Shown here piece by piece: positions 28,260 through 37,838 of a stretch of 64,000 nucleotides of DNA. The number at the start of each line of letters is the position of its first letter. Positions within the stretch are counted from its first letter, which is position 1. The stretch is from Micrococcus endophyticus (GTDB lineage: Bacteria; Actinomycetota; Actinomycetes; Actinomycetales; Micrococcaceae). The notes beneath the pieces are model-generated. The model ran no database searches. It saw only the letters and a program-made list of their open reading frames with translations, and was not told the DNA's origin. Both the position numbers and the translations under genes were made by a program. The stretch is from positions 2,108,001-2,172,000 of the forward strand of contig NZ_JACHMW010000001.1 in assembly GCF_014205115.1 (NCBI RefSeq), read 5' to 3'.

Positions 28260-30262
28260 GGCCGACAACGGGCATCACCCTCGGCGGCAGGTACCAGCTG
28301 ACCGATCGCATCGCGATCGGCGGCATGGGCGAGGTCTGGAAGGCGCGGGACAAGGTCCTGGGCCGGATCACCGCCGTGAAGATCCTCAAGGAGGAGTACA
28401 CGGGTGACCCCAACTTCCTGCGCCGCTTCCGGGCGGAGGCCCAGCACACCGCGCTGCTGAACCACCCCGGCGTCGCCAACGTCTACGACTACGGCGAGGA
28501 GAAGGGCTCCGCCTACCTCGTCATGGAGCTCGTGCCGGGCCAGCCCCTGTCCGCGATCCTGGAGAAGGAGAAGGTGCTCTCCCCGGAGCGCACCCTGCGG
28601 ATCATCGCGCAGACGGCGGCCGCGCTCTCCGCCGCCCACGCGCAGGGGCTCGTGCACCGCGACGTGAAGCCCGGCAACCTCATGATCACGCCCACGGGGC
28701 GGGTCAAGGTGACGGACTTCGGCATCGCCCGCCTGGCGGACCAGGTGCCGCTCACCGCCACCGGCCAGGTCATGGGCACCGCCCAGTACCTCGCGCCGGA
28801 GCAGGCCACGGGCCAGCAGGCCACGGGCTCCTCCGACCTCTACTCGCTGGGCATCATCGGCTACGAGGCCCTCGCCGGGCACCGCCCGTTCACGGGCGAG
28901 TCGCAGATCGCGATCGCCCTGGCGCAGGTCAACGACGCCCCGCCGCCGCTGCCCTCGACCGTGCCCGCGCCGGTGCGCGCCCTGATCATGTGCATGCTCT
29001 CGAAGGACCCGAAGGAGCGCCCCACGGACGCCACCGCGGCCTCCGAGGCCGCGGACGCGCTGCGCCGCAAGGACACCCGCGCCGCGGTGGAGGCCGTCCC
29101 GAGCCTGGCCGCGTTCCTCGCCGCGGAGGGCGTGGCCGACCCCTCGGGCGCCGAGACCGCGCCCCTGGACTACGACGGCATGCGCACCGCCCACCCCCGC
29201 CCCGAGGGCACCCGCGCGGACGGCACCCCGGCCACCGCGGCCCTGCCGGTGACGGCGGCCCAGCCCCGCACCGACGACGGCGCACGCGGCTCCGCGGCGA
29301 CGGCCGCCGGTGCGGCCGGCCTCGCCGGCGCCGCCGCGGCGGGCGCCCGCCCGGCGGACGAGGAGATCGCGGCGGTCCGCGACCCGCAGACCCGCCCGTC
29401 CGACGTCGTGCCCGAGGCCCCGCACGCCGACCAGGGCTCGGCCCCGGTGAAGCGCCGACGCGCGAACCGGTGGCCCGTGTTCGCTCTGCTCGGGCTGGTC
29501 CTGTTCGCCCTGCTGGGCGCACTGCTGTGGCCGTGGATCACGGGCGACCGCACCCCGGGCGGGTCCACCCCGTCCGGCACCTCGCAGGCCTCCTCCGTGT
29601 CCGTGGACCCGGAGGCCTACAAGGGCCGCCCCGCGGCCGAGGTGCGCGCCGAGCTGGAGCGGCTCGGCCTGGTCGTGCGGGAGGAGGACCGCGACGCGCG
29701 CAGCCCGAGCGGCACCGTCGAGGAGGTCAACCCCGTGGGCTCCCTGCAGCGCGGGGAGACCGTCACCCTGGCCGTCTCCACGGGCCAGGGCGTCATCCCC
29801 GATGGCCTCGTGGGCCAGCCGGTGGACAGCGCGATCCAGCTGCTGCGCGACCGCGGCTTCACCGTGGACCGCGTGGACGACCCGAGCGCCGACGGCGCCG
29901 AGGGCGAGGTGGTGCGCGTGGTGCCCGGCGAGGGCCAGCGGCACCGCTACGACACCCACGTGCAGCTGATCGTGGCCGGCGGGGCCGGCGGCGACGAGCC
30001 CACCCCGACGCAGGAGCCCTCCGAGCCCACGGAGCCCACCGCCGAGCCGAGCGACGAGCCGACCACCGAGCCCACGTCGGAGCCCACGGAGGAGCCGACG
30101 ACGGAGCCCACCACCGAGCCCACCGAGGAGCCGACCGAGGAGCCCACCACCGAGCCGACGTCGGACCCCACGGGCGAGCCGACCGGCGAGCCCACCGCGG
30201 ATCCCACCGACGACGCGGGCGGCTCGGCCTCCCCGACCGCCGAGGAGAGCCCGACCGCCTGA
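28256..30262 (+). CDS. pknA: PknA-like Ser/Thr protein kinase with PASTA repeats and EPT tail
   Basis: 668 aa. The kinase domain spans about residues 10-275: glycine loop [15 protein letters not shown] Lys in AVKIL, catalytic [19 protein letters not shown], and activation segment [17 protein letters not shown] single helix (about 405-425) is followed by two extracellular PASTA domains (about 437-498 and 500-570). The C-terminal 85 residues are almost pure Glu-Pro-Thr repeats, encoded by a GC-rich tandem array at 29995-30250. Mycobacterial PknA lacks PASTA domains, so the name is positional. The ATG overlaps the pbpA stop. Confidence 0.88.
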   Translation: MRPTTGITLGGRYQLTDRIAIGGMGEVWKARDKVLGRITAVKILKEEYTGDPNFLRRFRAEAQHTALLNHPGVANVYDYGEEKGSAYLVMELVPGQPLSAILEKEKVLSPERTLRIIAQTAAALSAAHAQGLVHRDVKPGNLMITPTGRVKVTDFGIARLADQVPLTATGQVMGTAQYLAPEQATGQQATGSSDLYSLGIIGYEALAGHRPFTGESQIAIALAQVNDAPPPLPSTVPAPVRALIMCMLSKDPKERPTDATAASEAADALRRKDTRAAVEAVPSLAAFLAAEGVADPSGAETAPLDYDGMRTAHPRPEGTRADGTPATAALPVTAAQPRTDDGARGSAATAAGAAGLAGAAAAGARPADEEIAAVRDPQTRPSDVVPEAPHADQGSAPVKRRRANRWPVFALLGLVLFALLGALLWPWITGDRTPGGSTPSGTSQASSVSVDPEAYKGRPAAEVRAELERLGLVVREEDRDARSPSGTVEEVNPVGSLQRGETVTLAVSTGQGVIPDGLVGQPVDSAIQLLRDRGFTVDRVDDPSADGAEGEVVRVVPGEGQRHRYDTHVQLIVAGGAGGDEPTPTQEPSEPTEPTAEPSDEPTTEPTSEPTEEPTTEPTTEPTEEPTEEPTTEPTSDPTGEPTGEPTADPTDDAGGSASPTAEESPTA

Positions 30263-30296
30263 GGCGGCGGGACGGGGAAGGCGCACAGGCGGCCAC

Positions 30297-32606
30297 GTGG
30301 AAGAGCAGTGGACCCTCAACGGGCGGTACCGGATCGACGCGCTGATCGGTCGCGGCGGGATGGCGGACGTGTTCCGCGGCACCGACCTGCGCCTGCACCG
30401 GCCCGTCGCCGTGAAGCTCATGCGCCGCGACCTGGCGCGTGACCCGCACTTCCAGGCCCGCTTCCGCAAGGAGGCCCGCTCCGTGGCCTCGCTCAACCAC
30501 CCCTCGATCGTGTCCGTGTACGACACGGGCGAGGTCTCCCTCGAGGACGGCCACCACCCCGTGGACTGCCCGTACCTGGTGATGGAGCTCGTCACCGGGC
30601 GGTCCCTGCGCGAGGTCCTGCACGCCGAGGGCGCCGTGGGCACCGAGCGGGCCGTCATGTGGACCCGCGAGGTGCTGGAGGCGCTCGAGCACGCCCACCA
30701 GGAGGGGATCGTCCACCGGGACGTGAAGCCGGCCAACGTCATGGTCACGGACGCCGGTTCCGTGAAGGTGATGGACTTCGGGATCGCCCACGCCCTGGCG
30801 GACACCTCCGCCACCACCTCCCAGACCCAGGCGGTGGTGGGCACGGCCCTCTACCTGGCCCCCGAGCAGGCGACCGGGCGCACCGTGGACGGGCGCGCGG
30901 ACCTCTACGCGACCGGCTGCGTGCTGTTCGAGCTGCTCACCGGCCGTCCGCCCTTCACCGGCGACACCCCGCTGGCCGTGGCCTACCAGCACGTGCGCGA
31001 GGCGCCCCCGGCCCCGTCCGAGGTGGACCCGGACCTGCCGCGCTCCTTCGACCCCGTGCTGCTGCGCGCCCTCGAGAAGGACCCCGAGGACCGCTTCCCC
31101 ACGGGCGCGGCCTTCCGGGAGGCCCTCGAGGCCGCCGCCGCGGATCCCCACGCCGCCGTCGACGCCGACACCGCGGCCCTCGATCTCGTGCGGGCGGGTG
31201 CCGCGGGGGCGGGCGGCGCCGCCGTGGCCGCCGCTGCCGCCGGCCGGGAGGTCCGCCGCGACGGGGCGCGCGACGGCGCGGACGTGCCCACGGCCGCCGT
31301 CCCCCTGACCCCCGCGCCGGCCCCGGCCGCGCCCGCCGAGCCGGCCGAGCCCCAGGCGGCGAACCACGCCGTGGCCGGGGCCGGGCTGCCCGGCGCCGCC
31401 TCCGCCGCCCAGCTGGCGGCCGCCGCCTCCGTGGACGGCCAGCGCCCGGACACCGGCTCCCACGCCACCGTCGCGGGGCCCACAACGCCCCGCCCCGAGA
31501 CCCCCGCCCGGCCGGCCCCCGCCGCCGCTCCCGCCGCCCGACGGCGCGGCAGCGGGCGGCGCAGCCTGCAGGTCGCCGGGCTGCTGCTGGCCGGCGTCGT
31601 CGTGCTGATGGCCCTGCTCGCCGCCCTGCTGGCCTCCACCCTGCGCGGCACCGTGGAGGTCCCCGCCACCGTGGGCCTGACGCAGGAGCAGGCCGAGGCC
31701 GCCCTGGAGGACGCTGGCCTCGTGCCCCTGGTCTCCTCGACCCACAGCTCCGAGGCCCCCGCCGGCACCGTCATCAGCAGCGACCCGCCCGAGGGCACCG
31801 AGCTGGACCGCGGCACCCAGGTGGGGCTGCGCGTCTCCCGCGGCCTCGAGGGCGTGGTCCTGCCCGGCAGCCTGCGCGGCCTCTCCGAGGACGCGGTCCG
31901 GCGGGAGCTGCAGCGGCTCGGCCTCACCGTGTCCTCCGTGCAGTACCAGGACGACGGCCGCCTCGAGCGGGGCATGCTGGCCCGCACGGACCCGGCGCTG
32001 TCCACCTCGGTCCCGCCCGGCTCTTCGGTGGTGCTGCACCTGTCCAGCGGCACGGTGCGCGTGCCGGACGTGGTGGGCATGAGCGCGGAGGACGCGCGGC
32101 GTCAGCTGGCCCTGAGCGCCCCGGAGCTGCGCGTGCGGATCCAGGACGAGGACGGCGCGGCCACGGAGACCGGCACCGTGGTCTCCCAGGACCCCGGCGC
32201 GGACGCGCGCGTGGACAACCGTTCCTCGCTCACGCTGACGGCGTCCACGTGGGTGGAGCCCACCGCCGAGCCGACCCCGCCGCCGTCGCCCTCCGCGGAG
32301 GTCCCGCCGCCGGTGCGCCCGAGCGCGCCGCCGTCCTCGAGCACGCCGCCGTCCTCGAGCGCCCCGCCCTCCGAGGAGCCGGAGCCCTCGGCGTCCCCAA
32401 CGCCCACGCCCTCCGAGACCGTGGACCCGACGCCGTCCGACTCCCCGTCGCCCTCGCCGTCCCCGGACCCCACGACGCCGACGCCGAGCCCGACCCGGAC
32501 GACGACGCCCACCGAGGACCCCTCGCCGACGCCGACGCTCTCGGACCCGGCGCCGACCCTCACGCCGGATCCCGAGCCGTCGATCGACCCGCCGCCGTCG
32601 GACTGA
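30297..32606 (+). CDS. pknB: PknB, PASTA-domain Ser/Thr protein kinase
   Basis: 769 aa. The kinase domain spans residues 8-275 (LIGRGGMADVFRG, AVKLM, IVHRDVKPANVM, DFGIAHAL, VVGTALYLAPEQ). An Ala-rich juxtamembrane linker leads to a helix at about 424-445, then three PASTA domains (about 455-655) that sense muropeptides or lipid II. It ends in a Pro/Ser/Thr tail of about 110 residues that probably spans the cell wall. The GTG at 30297 follows the previous stop by 34 nt. Last gene of the fhaA operon, converging on a TrpG-like gene only 22 nt away. Confidence 0.92.
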   Translation: MEEQWTLNGRYRIDALIGRGGMADVFRGTDLRLHRPVAVKLMRRDLARDPHFQARFRKEARSVASLNHPSIVSVYDTGEVSLEDGHHPVDCPYLVMELVTGRSLREVLHAEGAVGTERAVMWTREVLEALEHAHQEGIVHRDVKPANVMVTDAGSVKVMDFGIAHALADTSATTSQTQAVVGTALYLAPEQATGRTVDGRADLYATGCVLFELLTGRPPFTGDTPLAVAYQHVREAPPAPSEVDPDLPRSFDPVLLRALEKDPEDRFPTGAAFREALEAAAADPHAAVDADTAALDLVRAGAAGAGGAAVAAAAAGREVRRDGARDGADVPTAAVPLTPAPAPAAPAEPAEPQAANHAVAGAGLPGAASAAQLAAAASVDGQRPDTGSHATVAGPTTPRPETPARPAPAAAPAARRRGSGRRSLQVAGLLLAGVVVLMALLAALLASTLRGTVEVPATVGLTQEQAEAALEDAGLVPLVSSTHSSEAPAGTVISSDPPEGTELDRGTQVGLRVSRGLEGVVLPGSLRGLSEDAVRRELQRLGLTVSSVQYQDDGRLERGMLARTDPALSTSVPPGSSVVLHLSSGTVRVPDVVGMSAEDARRQLALSAPELRVRIQDEDGAATETGTVVSQDPGADARVDNRSSLTLTASTWVEPTAEPTPPPSPSAEVPPPVRPSAPPSSSTPPSSSAPPSEEPEPSASPTPTPSETVDPTPSDSPSPSPSPDPTTPTPSPTRTTTPTEDPSPTPTLSDPAPTLTPDPEPSIDPPPSD

Positions 32607-32628
32607 TCCGGGGCGGCGCCGTCGGCGC

Positions 32629-33294
32629 TCAGTCCCCGCGGACGAGCGGGGAGAGCCGGCCGCCGCGGTCGGCGGCGCCGGTCAGCCCCACGGACTCGAG
32701 CCAGTTGCCGAGCATCCGGTAGCCGCCCTCGGTGAGGACCGACTCGGGGTGGAACTGGACGCCCCACAGGGGGGCGGAGCGGTGCGCCAGGCCCATGACG
32801 ACGCCGTCCTCGGTCTCCGCGGTGATCTGGAGGACCGCCTCGTCCACGGTGGAGCGCACCGCGGCGAGCGAGTGGTAGCGGGTGGCGGTGAAGCGCTCGG
32901 GCAGCCCCGCGAACATGGGGTGGTCGCCGTGGCGGACCAGGGACGTCTTGCCGTGCATCAGGGACTCGGCGTGGGTGACGGTGGCCCCGAACGCCTCCGC
33001 GATGGCCTGGTGGCCCAGGCACACGCCGTAGAGCGGGCGGCCGCCGTCCGCGGCGGCGCGGATGAGGTCGAGGGAGACGCCGGCGTCCGCGGGGGCGCCG
33101 GGGCCGGGTGAGATGAGCACGGCGGTGTGCTCCGCGGCGAGCTCGAGGGCGCGGGCGGCGTCCACCTCGTCGTTGCGGATCACCGTGGTGCGGGCGCCGA
33201 GCTCCTCGAGATAGCCCACCAGGGTGTAGACGAAGCTGTCGTAGTTGTCGACGACGAGGACGGAGACCTCGGGGCTGGGCACGGTGCCGCTCAT
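32629..33294 (-). CDS. class I glutamine amidotransferase, PabA/TrpG-like
   Basis: 221 aa. VLVVDNYDSFVYTL opens the domain, ISPGPG is conserved, and GVCLGHQ has the nucleophile Cys. GVQFHPESVLT carries the His-Glu of the triad. It supplies ammonia from glutamine to aminodeoxychorismate synthase (folate) or anthranilate synthase (tryptophan). No partner gene is adjacent, and its position beside pknB and crgA is the actinobacterial arrangement usually annotated PabA/TrpG. The ATG at 33292-33294 sits very close to GGAGGA; an in-frame GTG four codons in is an alternative start. Confidence 0.88.
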   Translation of the reverse strand: MSGTVPSPEVSVLVVDNYDSFVYTLVGYLEELGARTTVIRNDEVDAARALELAAEHTAVLISPGPGAPADAGVSLDLIRAAADGGRPLYGVCLGHQAIAEAFGATVTHAESLMHGKTSLVRHGDHPMFAGLPERFTATRYHSLAAVRSTVDEAVLQITAETEDGVVMGLAHRSAPLWGVQFHPESVLTEGGYRMLGNWLESVGLTGAADRGGRLSPLVRGD

Positions 33295-33323
33295 TCCTCC
33301 CCGCCGCGTGGGAGCGGGGTGCA

Positions 33324-33329
33324 TAGACT
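33324..33329 (+). promoter_or_regulatory. -10 element of crgA
   Basis: TAGACT in the 150-nt divergent gap between the amidotransferase and crgA. It matches the -10 hexamer found before gyrB, dnaA, parB and the HAD gene. It gives a leader of about 110 nt ending in a GAGGAG ribosome-binding site. Confidence 0.5.
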
Positions 33330-33444
33330 GGCCGGGCACGCCGCTGACCCCGGTCCTGGGCTGGTCAGCAGGATACCGCGCCCGTCTCGGCGCCCGCCGG
33401 GCGGGACGCCCCACCACCGCACCCCCACTCGAGGAGACAGACCC

Positions 33445-33762
33445 GTGGCAGCACCCTCCGGCAAGCGCAAGGACTCGGCCCGTCGCAAGCACGAGGAGCT
33501 CGAGGACGCCCGCCGCGGCGCTCGCCGGGGCTCGTCCGCGGTGACCACGGACCTCGGCGACGTGGATCCGGGCCCCAAGCCCCTCTCCCCCGTGTACAAG
33601 GCCGTGATGTTCGGCCTGATGATCGTGGGCCTGCTGTGGATCGTCGTCTACTACCTCACGCAGGGGCTCTTCCCCATCGTGGCGATCGGCGGCTGGAACA
33701 TCCTGGTCGGCTTCGGCATCGCCCTCGTGGGCTTCCTCATGATGTCCCGCTGGAGCGAGTGA
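33445..33762 (+). CDS. crgA: cell division protein CrgA
   Basis: 105 aa with a charged N-terminal half and two C-terminal transmembrane helices (about residues 52-72 and 80-98) separated by VAIGGWNILVGF, the CrgA signature. CrgA is a septal membrane protein that recruits divisome parts and regulates FtsZ. The GTG at 33445 has GAGGAG 9 nt upstream. Its place next to the pknB operon near oriC is conserved in actinobacteria. Confidence 0.92.
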   Translation: MAAPSGKRKDSARRKHEELEDARRGARRGSSAVTTDLGDVDPGPKPLSPVYKAVMFGLMIVGLLWIVVYYLTQGLFPIVAIGGWNILVGFGIALVGFLMMSRWSE

Positions 33763-33898
33763 GGCGGCTCGGGTTCGGCCCGAGCGGGTGCTGACCACGG
33801 CCCTGCGCGAAGGGACCGGGTGAGGTCCGGCGCGGGGGTCCGCGAGGGACCTGAGAGTGGGCCTGCGCGGCCGCCGACACGGAATCACACGCGTGTAG

Positions 33899-34028
33899 TT
33901 CTCCACACCGGTGGACAACCCTGTGGACAACGCAGGCCCGGCTCCGTGCGGGAGGCGGGCACCTCATCCACACTGTCCACACCTGTGGACAACTCTGTGG
34001 GTACTCGTGCACACCCCCTTGTGGACAA
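33899..34028. promoter_or_regulatory. cluster of DnaA-box-like sequences away from oriC
   Basis: Within 130 bp, four exact GTGGACAA octamers occur (33911, 33923, 33986, 34021), plus one-mismatch forms TTCTCCACA (33899) and CTGTCCACA (33973). They match the TTGTCCACA actinobacterial DnaA box used in oriC here. The 576-nt gap 33763-34338 lies between the ends of convergent genes (crgA, rhomboid), so it is not a promoter region. Besides this cluster the gap holds palindrome 3. Confidence 0.75.
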
Positions 34029-34173
34029 CTCCCGGAAGCCGGGGACGCCCGGCTGACCCGCCGCCGTCGGGCCGGTGTCCGGCGGGCCTCCCAGGCCGCA
34101 CGTCGCCGTCGGAATCCCCCGCCACCGCACGCGCCCTCCTCCGCAGCCCCGCCGGCAGCGCGCCTCCCCCGCC

Positions 34174-34234
34174 GCGTTGCGCTCACGACGCGCCGCGTGC
34201 GATGCGGCCGGACGGCGCGTCGTGAGCGCAACGC
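34174..34234. terminator. giant intergenic palindrome 3
   Basis: Arms 34174-34194 and 34214-34234 are perfectly complementary over 21 bp with a 19-nt loop, between the convergent crgA and rhomboid genes. No T-tract is present. Arm length, loop length and gene context are as in the palindromes at 7272 and 13861. Confidence 0.78.
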
Positions 34235-34338
34235 ACCGCAGCCGGAGGGCCTGAGACACCACCGGGCCACACGCCGGCGGGCCGGGGCCGGAGCATCGCG
34301 CCCCCGCCCCGGCCCGCTCGGCCGGCTCCGCCCGTCCC

Positions 34339-35322
34339 CTACCGCAGGACGGCGTCCAGCCCGATCCGGTCGGCGCCGAGCACCGTGAGCACGGCGAGGA
34401 GCGCGGCCACCAGCACCAGGCCGGCCGCCTGCGCGCCCGCCGAGGGGGCCGACGCGCGGCCGGGCCGCAGTCCGCCGGCCAGCGAGTACACCAGGGCGAC
34501 GACGGCGCCCGTGATCAGCCCGCCCACGTGGACCTGCCATGAGATGCCGGGCAGCAGGAACGAGATCACGAGGTTCAGCCCGATCAGCACGGCGATCGAG
34601 CGCACCTGCCCGCCCCGCACTCGGGTGACGAGGAACAGGGCCGCGAACATGCCGTAGACCGCGCCGGAGGCGCCCACCACGGGCTGCAGCGGGTCGGAGA
34701 CCCACAGGGCGAACACTGCGCCGCCCACGGCGGAGAGCACGTAGAGCGCCGCGAAGCGCCACCAGCCCAGGGCCGGCTCGAGCACGCGGCCGATCACCCA
34801 CAGCGCCAGCATGTTGAGGATCAGGTGGGTGGGTCCGGAGAGGTCGTGGACCAGCGCGTAGGTGGCCATCCGCCACGGCTCCAGACCGAACGGCGACGTG
34901 TAGAGACCCGCGTACCAGAGCACCTCGGTCACGCCCGGGACCGTGTCCCGGGTGGCCCACTGGGCCACGTACGCCGCCACGGTGACGGCGATCAGCGTCC
35001 AGGTGACGGGCGCGGCGGCCAGGCCGGTCCGTCGTCGGGCGGGGGCGCCGCGAGCGGCGGCGCCGGCCATGCTCACCCCACCGGGGCCGGGCCTCCCGAC
35101 GGCGGCGGGGGACGTCGTCGTGCCGGCGGGGGCGCCGCCCTGGGCCGCGCAGTCCACGCAGAGGGGGCCGGCCGCCGGGCCGGGGCGCTGGCAGTCGAGG
35201 CACGCCGGGCGCCGGCACGAGGAACAGCGCACATACGCCGCACGGCCCGGATGCCGCGGGCACACCGGGGGTGTGCCGTGCGCGGTGTCCGGGCCGTGCG
35301 GGTCAGACGGGGTGGAGCTCAC
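34339..35322 (-). CDS. rhomboid-family intramembrane serine protease
   Basis: 327 aa. The N-terminal region has a zinc-ribbon-like set of cysteines (CPRHPGRAAYVRCSSC, then CLDCQRP and LCVDC). Six or seven helices follow with the rhomboid landmarks: HLILNMLALWVIG, catalytic Ser in VVGASGAVYGMFAAL, and catalytic His in WQVHVGGLITG. It cleaves membrane proteins within helices; substrates are unknown. The GTG at 35320-35322 is chosen, 13 nt after the cyclophilin stop, so the two genes are likely co-transcribed. Confidence 0.9.
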   Translation of the reverse strand: MSSTPSDPHGPDTAHGTPPVCPRHPGRAAYVRCSSCRRPACLDCQRPGPAAGPLCVDCAAQGGAPAGTTTSPAAVGRPGPGGVSMAGAAARGAPARRRTGLAAAPVTWTLIAVTVAAYVAQWATRDTVPGVTEVLWYAGLYTSPFGLEPWRMATYALVHDLSGPTHLILNMLALWVIGRVLEPALGWWRFAALYVLSAVGGAVFALWVSDPLQPVVGASGAVYGMFAALFLVTRVRGGQVRSIAVLIGLNLVISFLLPGISWQVHVGGLITGAVVALVYSLAGGLRPGRASAPSAGAQAAGLVLVAALLAVLTVLGADRIGLDAVLR

Positions 35323-35335
35323 CGAGCGGGGCCGC

Positions 35336-35866
35336 TCAGGCCTCGGCGATCTCGACGGACTCGATGACGACGTCCTCGAGCGGGCGGTCACGCGGGTCGG
35401 TGGCGACGGCGTTGAGGCGGTCCACGACCTGCTGAGACTCCTCGTCCTTCACCTCGCCGAAGATGGTGTGCTTGCCGTTGAGCCAGCCGGTGGGCACGGA
35501 GGTGATGAAGAACTGCGAGCCGTTGGTGCCGGGGCCGGCGTTCGCCATGGCCAGCAGGTACGGGCGGTCGAACTGCAGCTCGGGGTGGATCTCGTCGCCG
35601 AACTGGTAGCCGGGGCCGCCGACGCCCATGCCCAGCGGGTCGCCGCCCTGGATCATGAAGTCCTTGATGATGCGGTGGAACACGGTGCCGGAGTACAGCG
35701 GGGCGCCGTTGTTCTTCTCACCGGTCTGCGGGTGGGTCCACTCCTGCTCGCCGGTGGCGAGGCCCACGAAGTTCTTCACGGTCTTCGGGGCGTGGTTGCC
35801 GAACAGCTCGACGACGATGTCGCCCTGGTTCGTCTTGATGGTCGCGATGTGCGTTGCGTTTGCCAT
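35336..35866 (-). CDS. ppiA: cyclophilin-type peptidyl-prolyl isomerase
   Basis: A 176-aa single-domain cyclophilin without signal peptide, so cytoplasmic. Active-site residues are visible in FHRIIKDFMIQGGDP (Arg, Phe, Gln), NGSQFFIT and LNGKHTIFGEV. It assists folding by proline isomerisation. The ATG at 35864-35866 gives the usual N-terminus; another ATG three codons upstream is possible. Upstream of the rhomboid gene as in many actinobacteria. Confidence 0.93.
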   Translation of the reverse strand: MANATHIATIKTNQGDIVVELFGNHAPKTVKNFVGLATGEQEWTHPQTGEKNNGAPLYSGTVFHRIIKDFMIQGGDPLGMGVGGPGYQFGDEIHPELQFDRPYLLAMANAGPGTNGSQFFITSVPTGWLNGKHTIFGEVKDEESQQVVDRLNAVATDPRDRPLEDVVIESVEIAEA

Positions 35867-36084
35867 GCGCGCCATTGTTCCATCCGGGGCCGGACGTTGG
35901 CGCGGGCCCGCCGTCCGCGGCGGCGGCTTCCGCGCACGGCGTACGTGCGGCGCGGCGTCCCGGGGACTGTGCCAGCGGCGGGGCGGCCCACTAGGCTGTG
36001 CCTCAAGGACCGGAGCGCTCCGGCACCCGGTTCGGGAGGCCGGTGCGCTCACGCATCATCCGACGACACGGGAGACACAACACC

Positions 36085-37317
36085 ATGGCCCGCACGACCC
36101 TGAACGACGAGATCCAGCACGACGGCGACGCGGACACCTTCGTGACCCGCCAGGCCGAGAACCTGCGCCACTGGGCCGCGCCCAAGCTCGAGGCCGCGCG
36201 CACCTGGGGCGAGTACGGCGCCGCCTTCACCGGCGTGGGCGCCTCCGTGGCCGCCGAGGAGGGCCGCCGCGCCGCGCACGACGCGAAGCAGGAGTACGGC
36301 CCGCGCGTCGAGAAGCAGGCCAAGCGCGCCGGCGACGCCGTGGCGGACCGCTACGCGAAGCTCGCCCCGGCCGTGGCCACCGGCGCCGGCGTGCTGCAGG
36401 ACGTCCTGCACCGCCTGCAGGAGCAGGCCCAGGAGGCCGGCCACGAGGCCCAGAAGCAGTTCGCGGACGCCCGCAAGGACGCCGAGAAGGCCGCCGAGAA
36501 GGGCCGCAAGCGCGGCGCGAAGAAGGTCAAGCAGGTCCGCCGTGCCGGTCGCGGTGCGCGCAAGGACGTGACGAAGGCCGCCCGCGGCGCCCGCAAGGAC
36601 GCCCGTCAGGCCGGCTCGCTCCTGGCCGACCGCGCCGGCCAGGCCGGCAGCGCCGCCGCCGCGGGCGGGCTGACCCTCGCCGGCGCCCTGGCCGCCGCCG
36701 TGAACGCGCTGCAGGAGCAGGGCGAGAAGCTCGCCCCGCAGGTGCAGGCCCGCCTGTCCGATGCCGGCGACTACGCGCAGCGTCGCAAGGAGGAGGTCGT
36801 GCCCCTGGCCGCCGCCCGCCTCGCCGACGGCGCCGCCCACGCCCGCAAGACGGCCCACGACGTGCAGGTGCCGGACGCCGTCGAGCAGGCCCTCATCGCG
36901 CTGACCGGGGACAAGGCGATCGTGCGCAAGCTGCGCAAGGGCGCCGAGCAGTACGCCGGCTCCGCCGAGAAGGGCCTCAACCGGGCCGCAGGCCGCAAGG
37001 CCCGCTCCGGCGGCCGCGGCTGGATCCTCGGCGGCATGGCCCTGGCCGCGGCCGGCGCCGGCTACGCCCTGTGGCGCCTGACCAAGCCGGTGCAGGATCC
37101 GTGGACCGCTCCGGTTCCGGGCCCGATCACCGCGAACATCCCCGTGGTGGAGGCGAACAACCCGTACGCCCAGCAGCAGAAGGTCGTGGCCGAGTCCGGC
37201 TCCGCCGCCGCCGGCGAGGGCGTCCGCGTGGACACCGCCGCCCCGGTCACCACCGCCGTGCCCGCCCAGGACCCGGTGGCCGAGGCCAACGCGAAGGTGC
37301 TCGGCACCGACCGCTGA
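36085..37317 (+). CDS. long helical Ala/Lys-rich protein with C-terminal membrane helix
   Basis: 410 aa, not assigned to a family. Residues 15-300 are almost entirely charged, Ala-rich helix with histone-like tracts (KGRKRGAKKVKQVRRAG, and repeats of ARKD near 165-185), resembling apolipoprotein-type amphipathic helices. One transmembrane helix (WILGGMALAAAGAGYALW) lies at about 313-330, followed by a Pro/Ala-rich tail. It could be a membrane-tethered nucleoid- or membrane-surface-binding protein; that is inference. ATG at 36085 is preceded by GGGAGA. A TAGGCT at 35992 may be its -10 element. Confidence 0.75.
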   Translation: MARTTLNDEIQHDGDADTFVTRQAENLRHWAAPKLEAARTWGEYGAAFTGVGASVAAEEGRRAAHDAKQEYGPRVEKQAKRAGDAVADRYAKLAPAVATGAGVLQDVLHRLQEQAQEAGHEAQKQFADARKDAEKAAEKGRKRGAKKVKQVRRAGRGARKDVTKAARGARKDARQAGSLLADRAGQAGSAAAAGGLTLAGALAAAVNALQEQGEKLAPQVQARLSDAGDYAQRRKEEVVPLAAARLADGAAHARKTAHDVQVPDAVEQALIALTGDKAIVRKLRKGAEQYAGSAEKGLNRAAGRKARSGGRGWILGGMALAAAGAGYALWRLTKPVQDPWTAPVPGPITANIPVVEANNPYAQQQKVVAESGSAAAGEGVRVDTAAPVTTAVPAQDPVAEANAKVLGTDR

Positions 37318-37389
37318 CCCGGACGCGCGGGCGGGACCCCACCGGTCCCGTCCGCGCCCGGTGGGACGCCGGACGTCCCGCAGAGACCA

Positions 37390-37433
37390 CGACGCCGGGG
37401 GCGTCCTCCGATCAGGAGGCGCCCCCGGCGTCG
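37390..37433. terminator. bidirectional terminator hairpin
   Basis: Arms 37390-37403 and 37420-37433 pair over 14 bp. A single bulged T is followed by a further 5 bp (37405-37409 with 37415-37419) and a 5-nt loop. It lies between the convergent helical-protein and amphi-Trp genes. Confidence 0.85.
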
Positions 37434-37455
37434 TCGTGTCCGGCCGGGGCGGGGA

Positions 37456-37683
37456 TCACCAGGACAGGCTGATCTCCAGCTCGGTCTCGCCGCCCTCTTC
37501 GATCTCGAGCTCGACCTCGAGCTCCACCTGGTCCGGGACGGTCACGACGACGTCGCGGCCGGCGTGCTCGATGCGCACCTCGTTCTGGCGGGAGAGCTGG
37601 TCGGCGAGCTCGCGCAGGCGGGCGGCGGCCTGCTCGCGGGTCATGGTCTCGGTGGTCTCGTGCTCGAAGATCTCGTCGCTCAT
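37456..37683 (-). CDS. amphi-Trp domain-containing protein
   Basis: A 75-aa acidic protein: an N-terminal helix (TREQAAARLRELADQLS) followed by alternating charged and hydrophobic strands ending in ELEISLSW. This pattern with a terminal Trp is that of the amphi-Trp domain family (TIGR04354 type), of unknown function. ATG at 37681-37683. It stands alone between a terminator and the divergent nucleoside hydrolase gene. Confidence 0.8.
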   Translation of the reverse strand: MSDEIFEHETTETMTREQAAARLRELADQLSRQNEVRIEHAGRDVVVTVPDQVELEVELEIEEGGETELEISLSW

Positions 37684-37838
37684 GGCTGTGACGGTAGCGG
37701 GAGTCGCGCCGGACCTCAGCCCCCGGCCGACCGACGCGGGGCGACATCTCCGCCGGGCAGAACGGCGGTGATGTCGCTGGGCGTCGGTCGGGTCGGAGTG
37801 GAGGCCGGGGCGGAGTAGAGCGGGCTAGAGTGCGGCGG

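Noticed and set aside
29995-30250. Tandem repeat in pknA considered as a mobile or regulatory repeat
   Set aside because: It stays in frame and encodes a Glu-Pro-Thr tail typical of cell-wall-spanning linkers.
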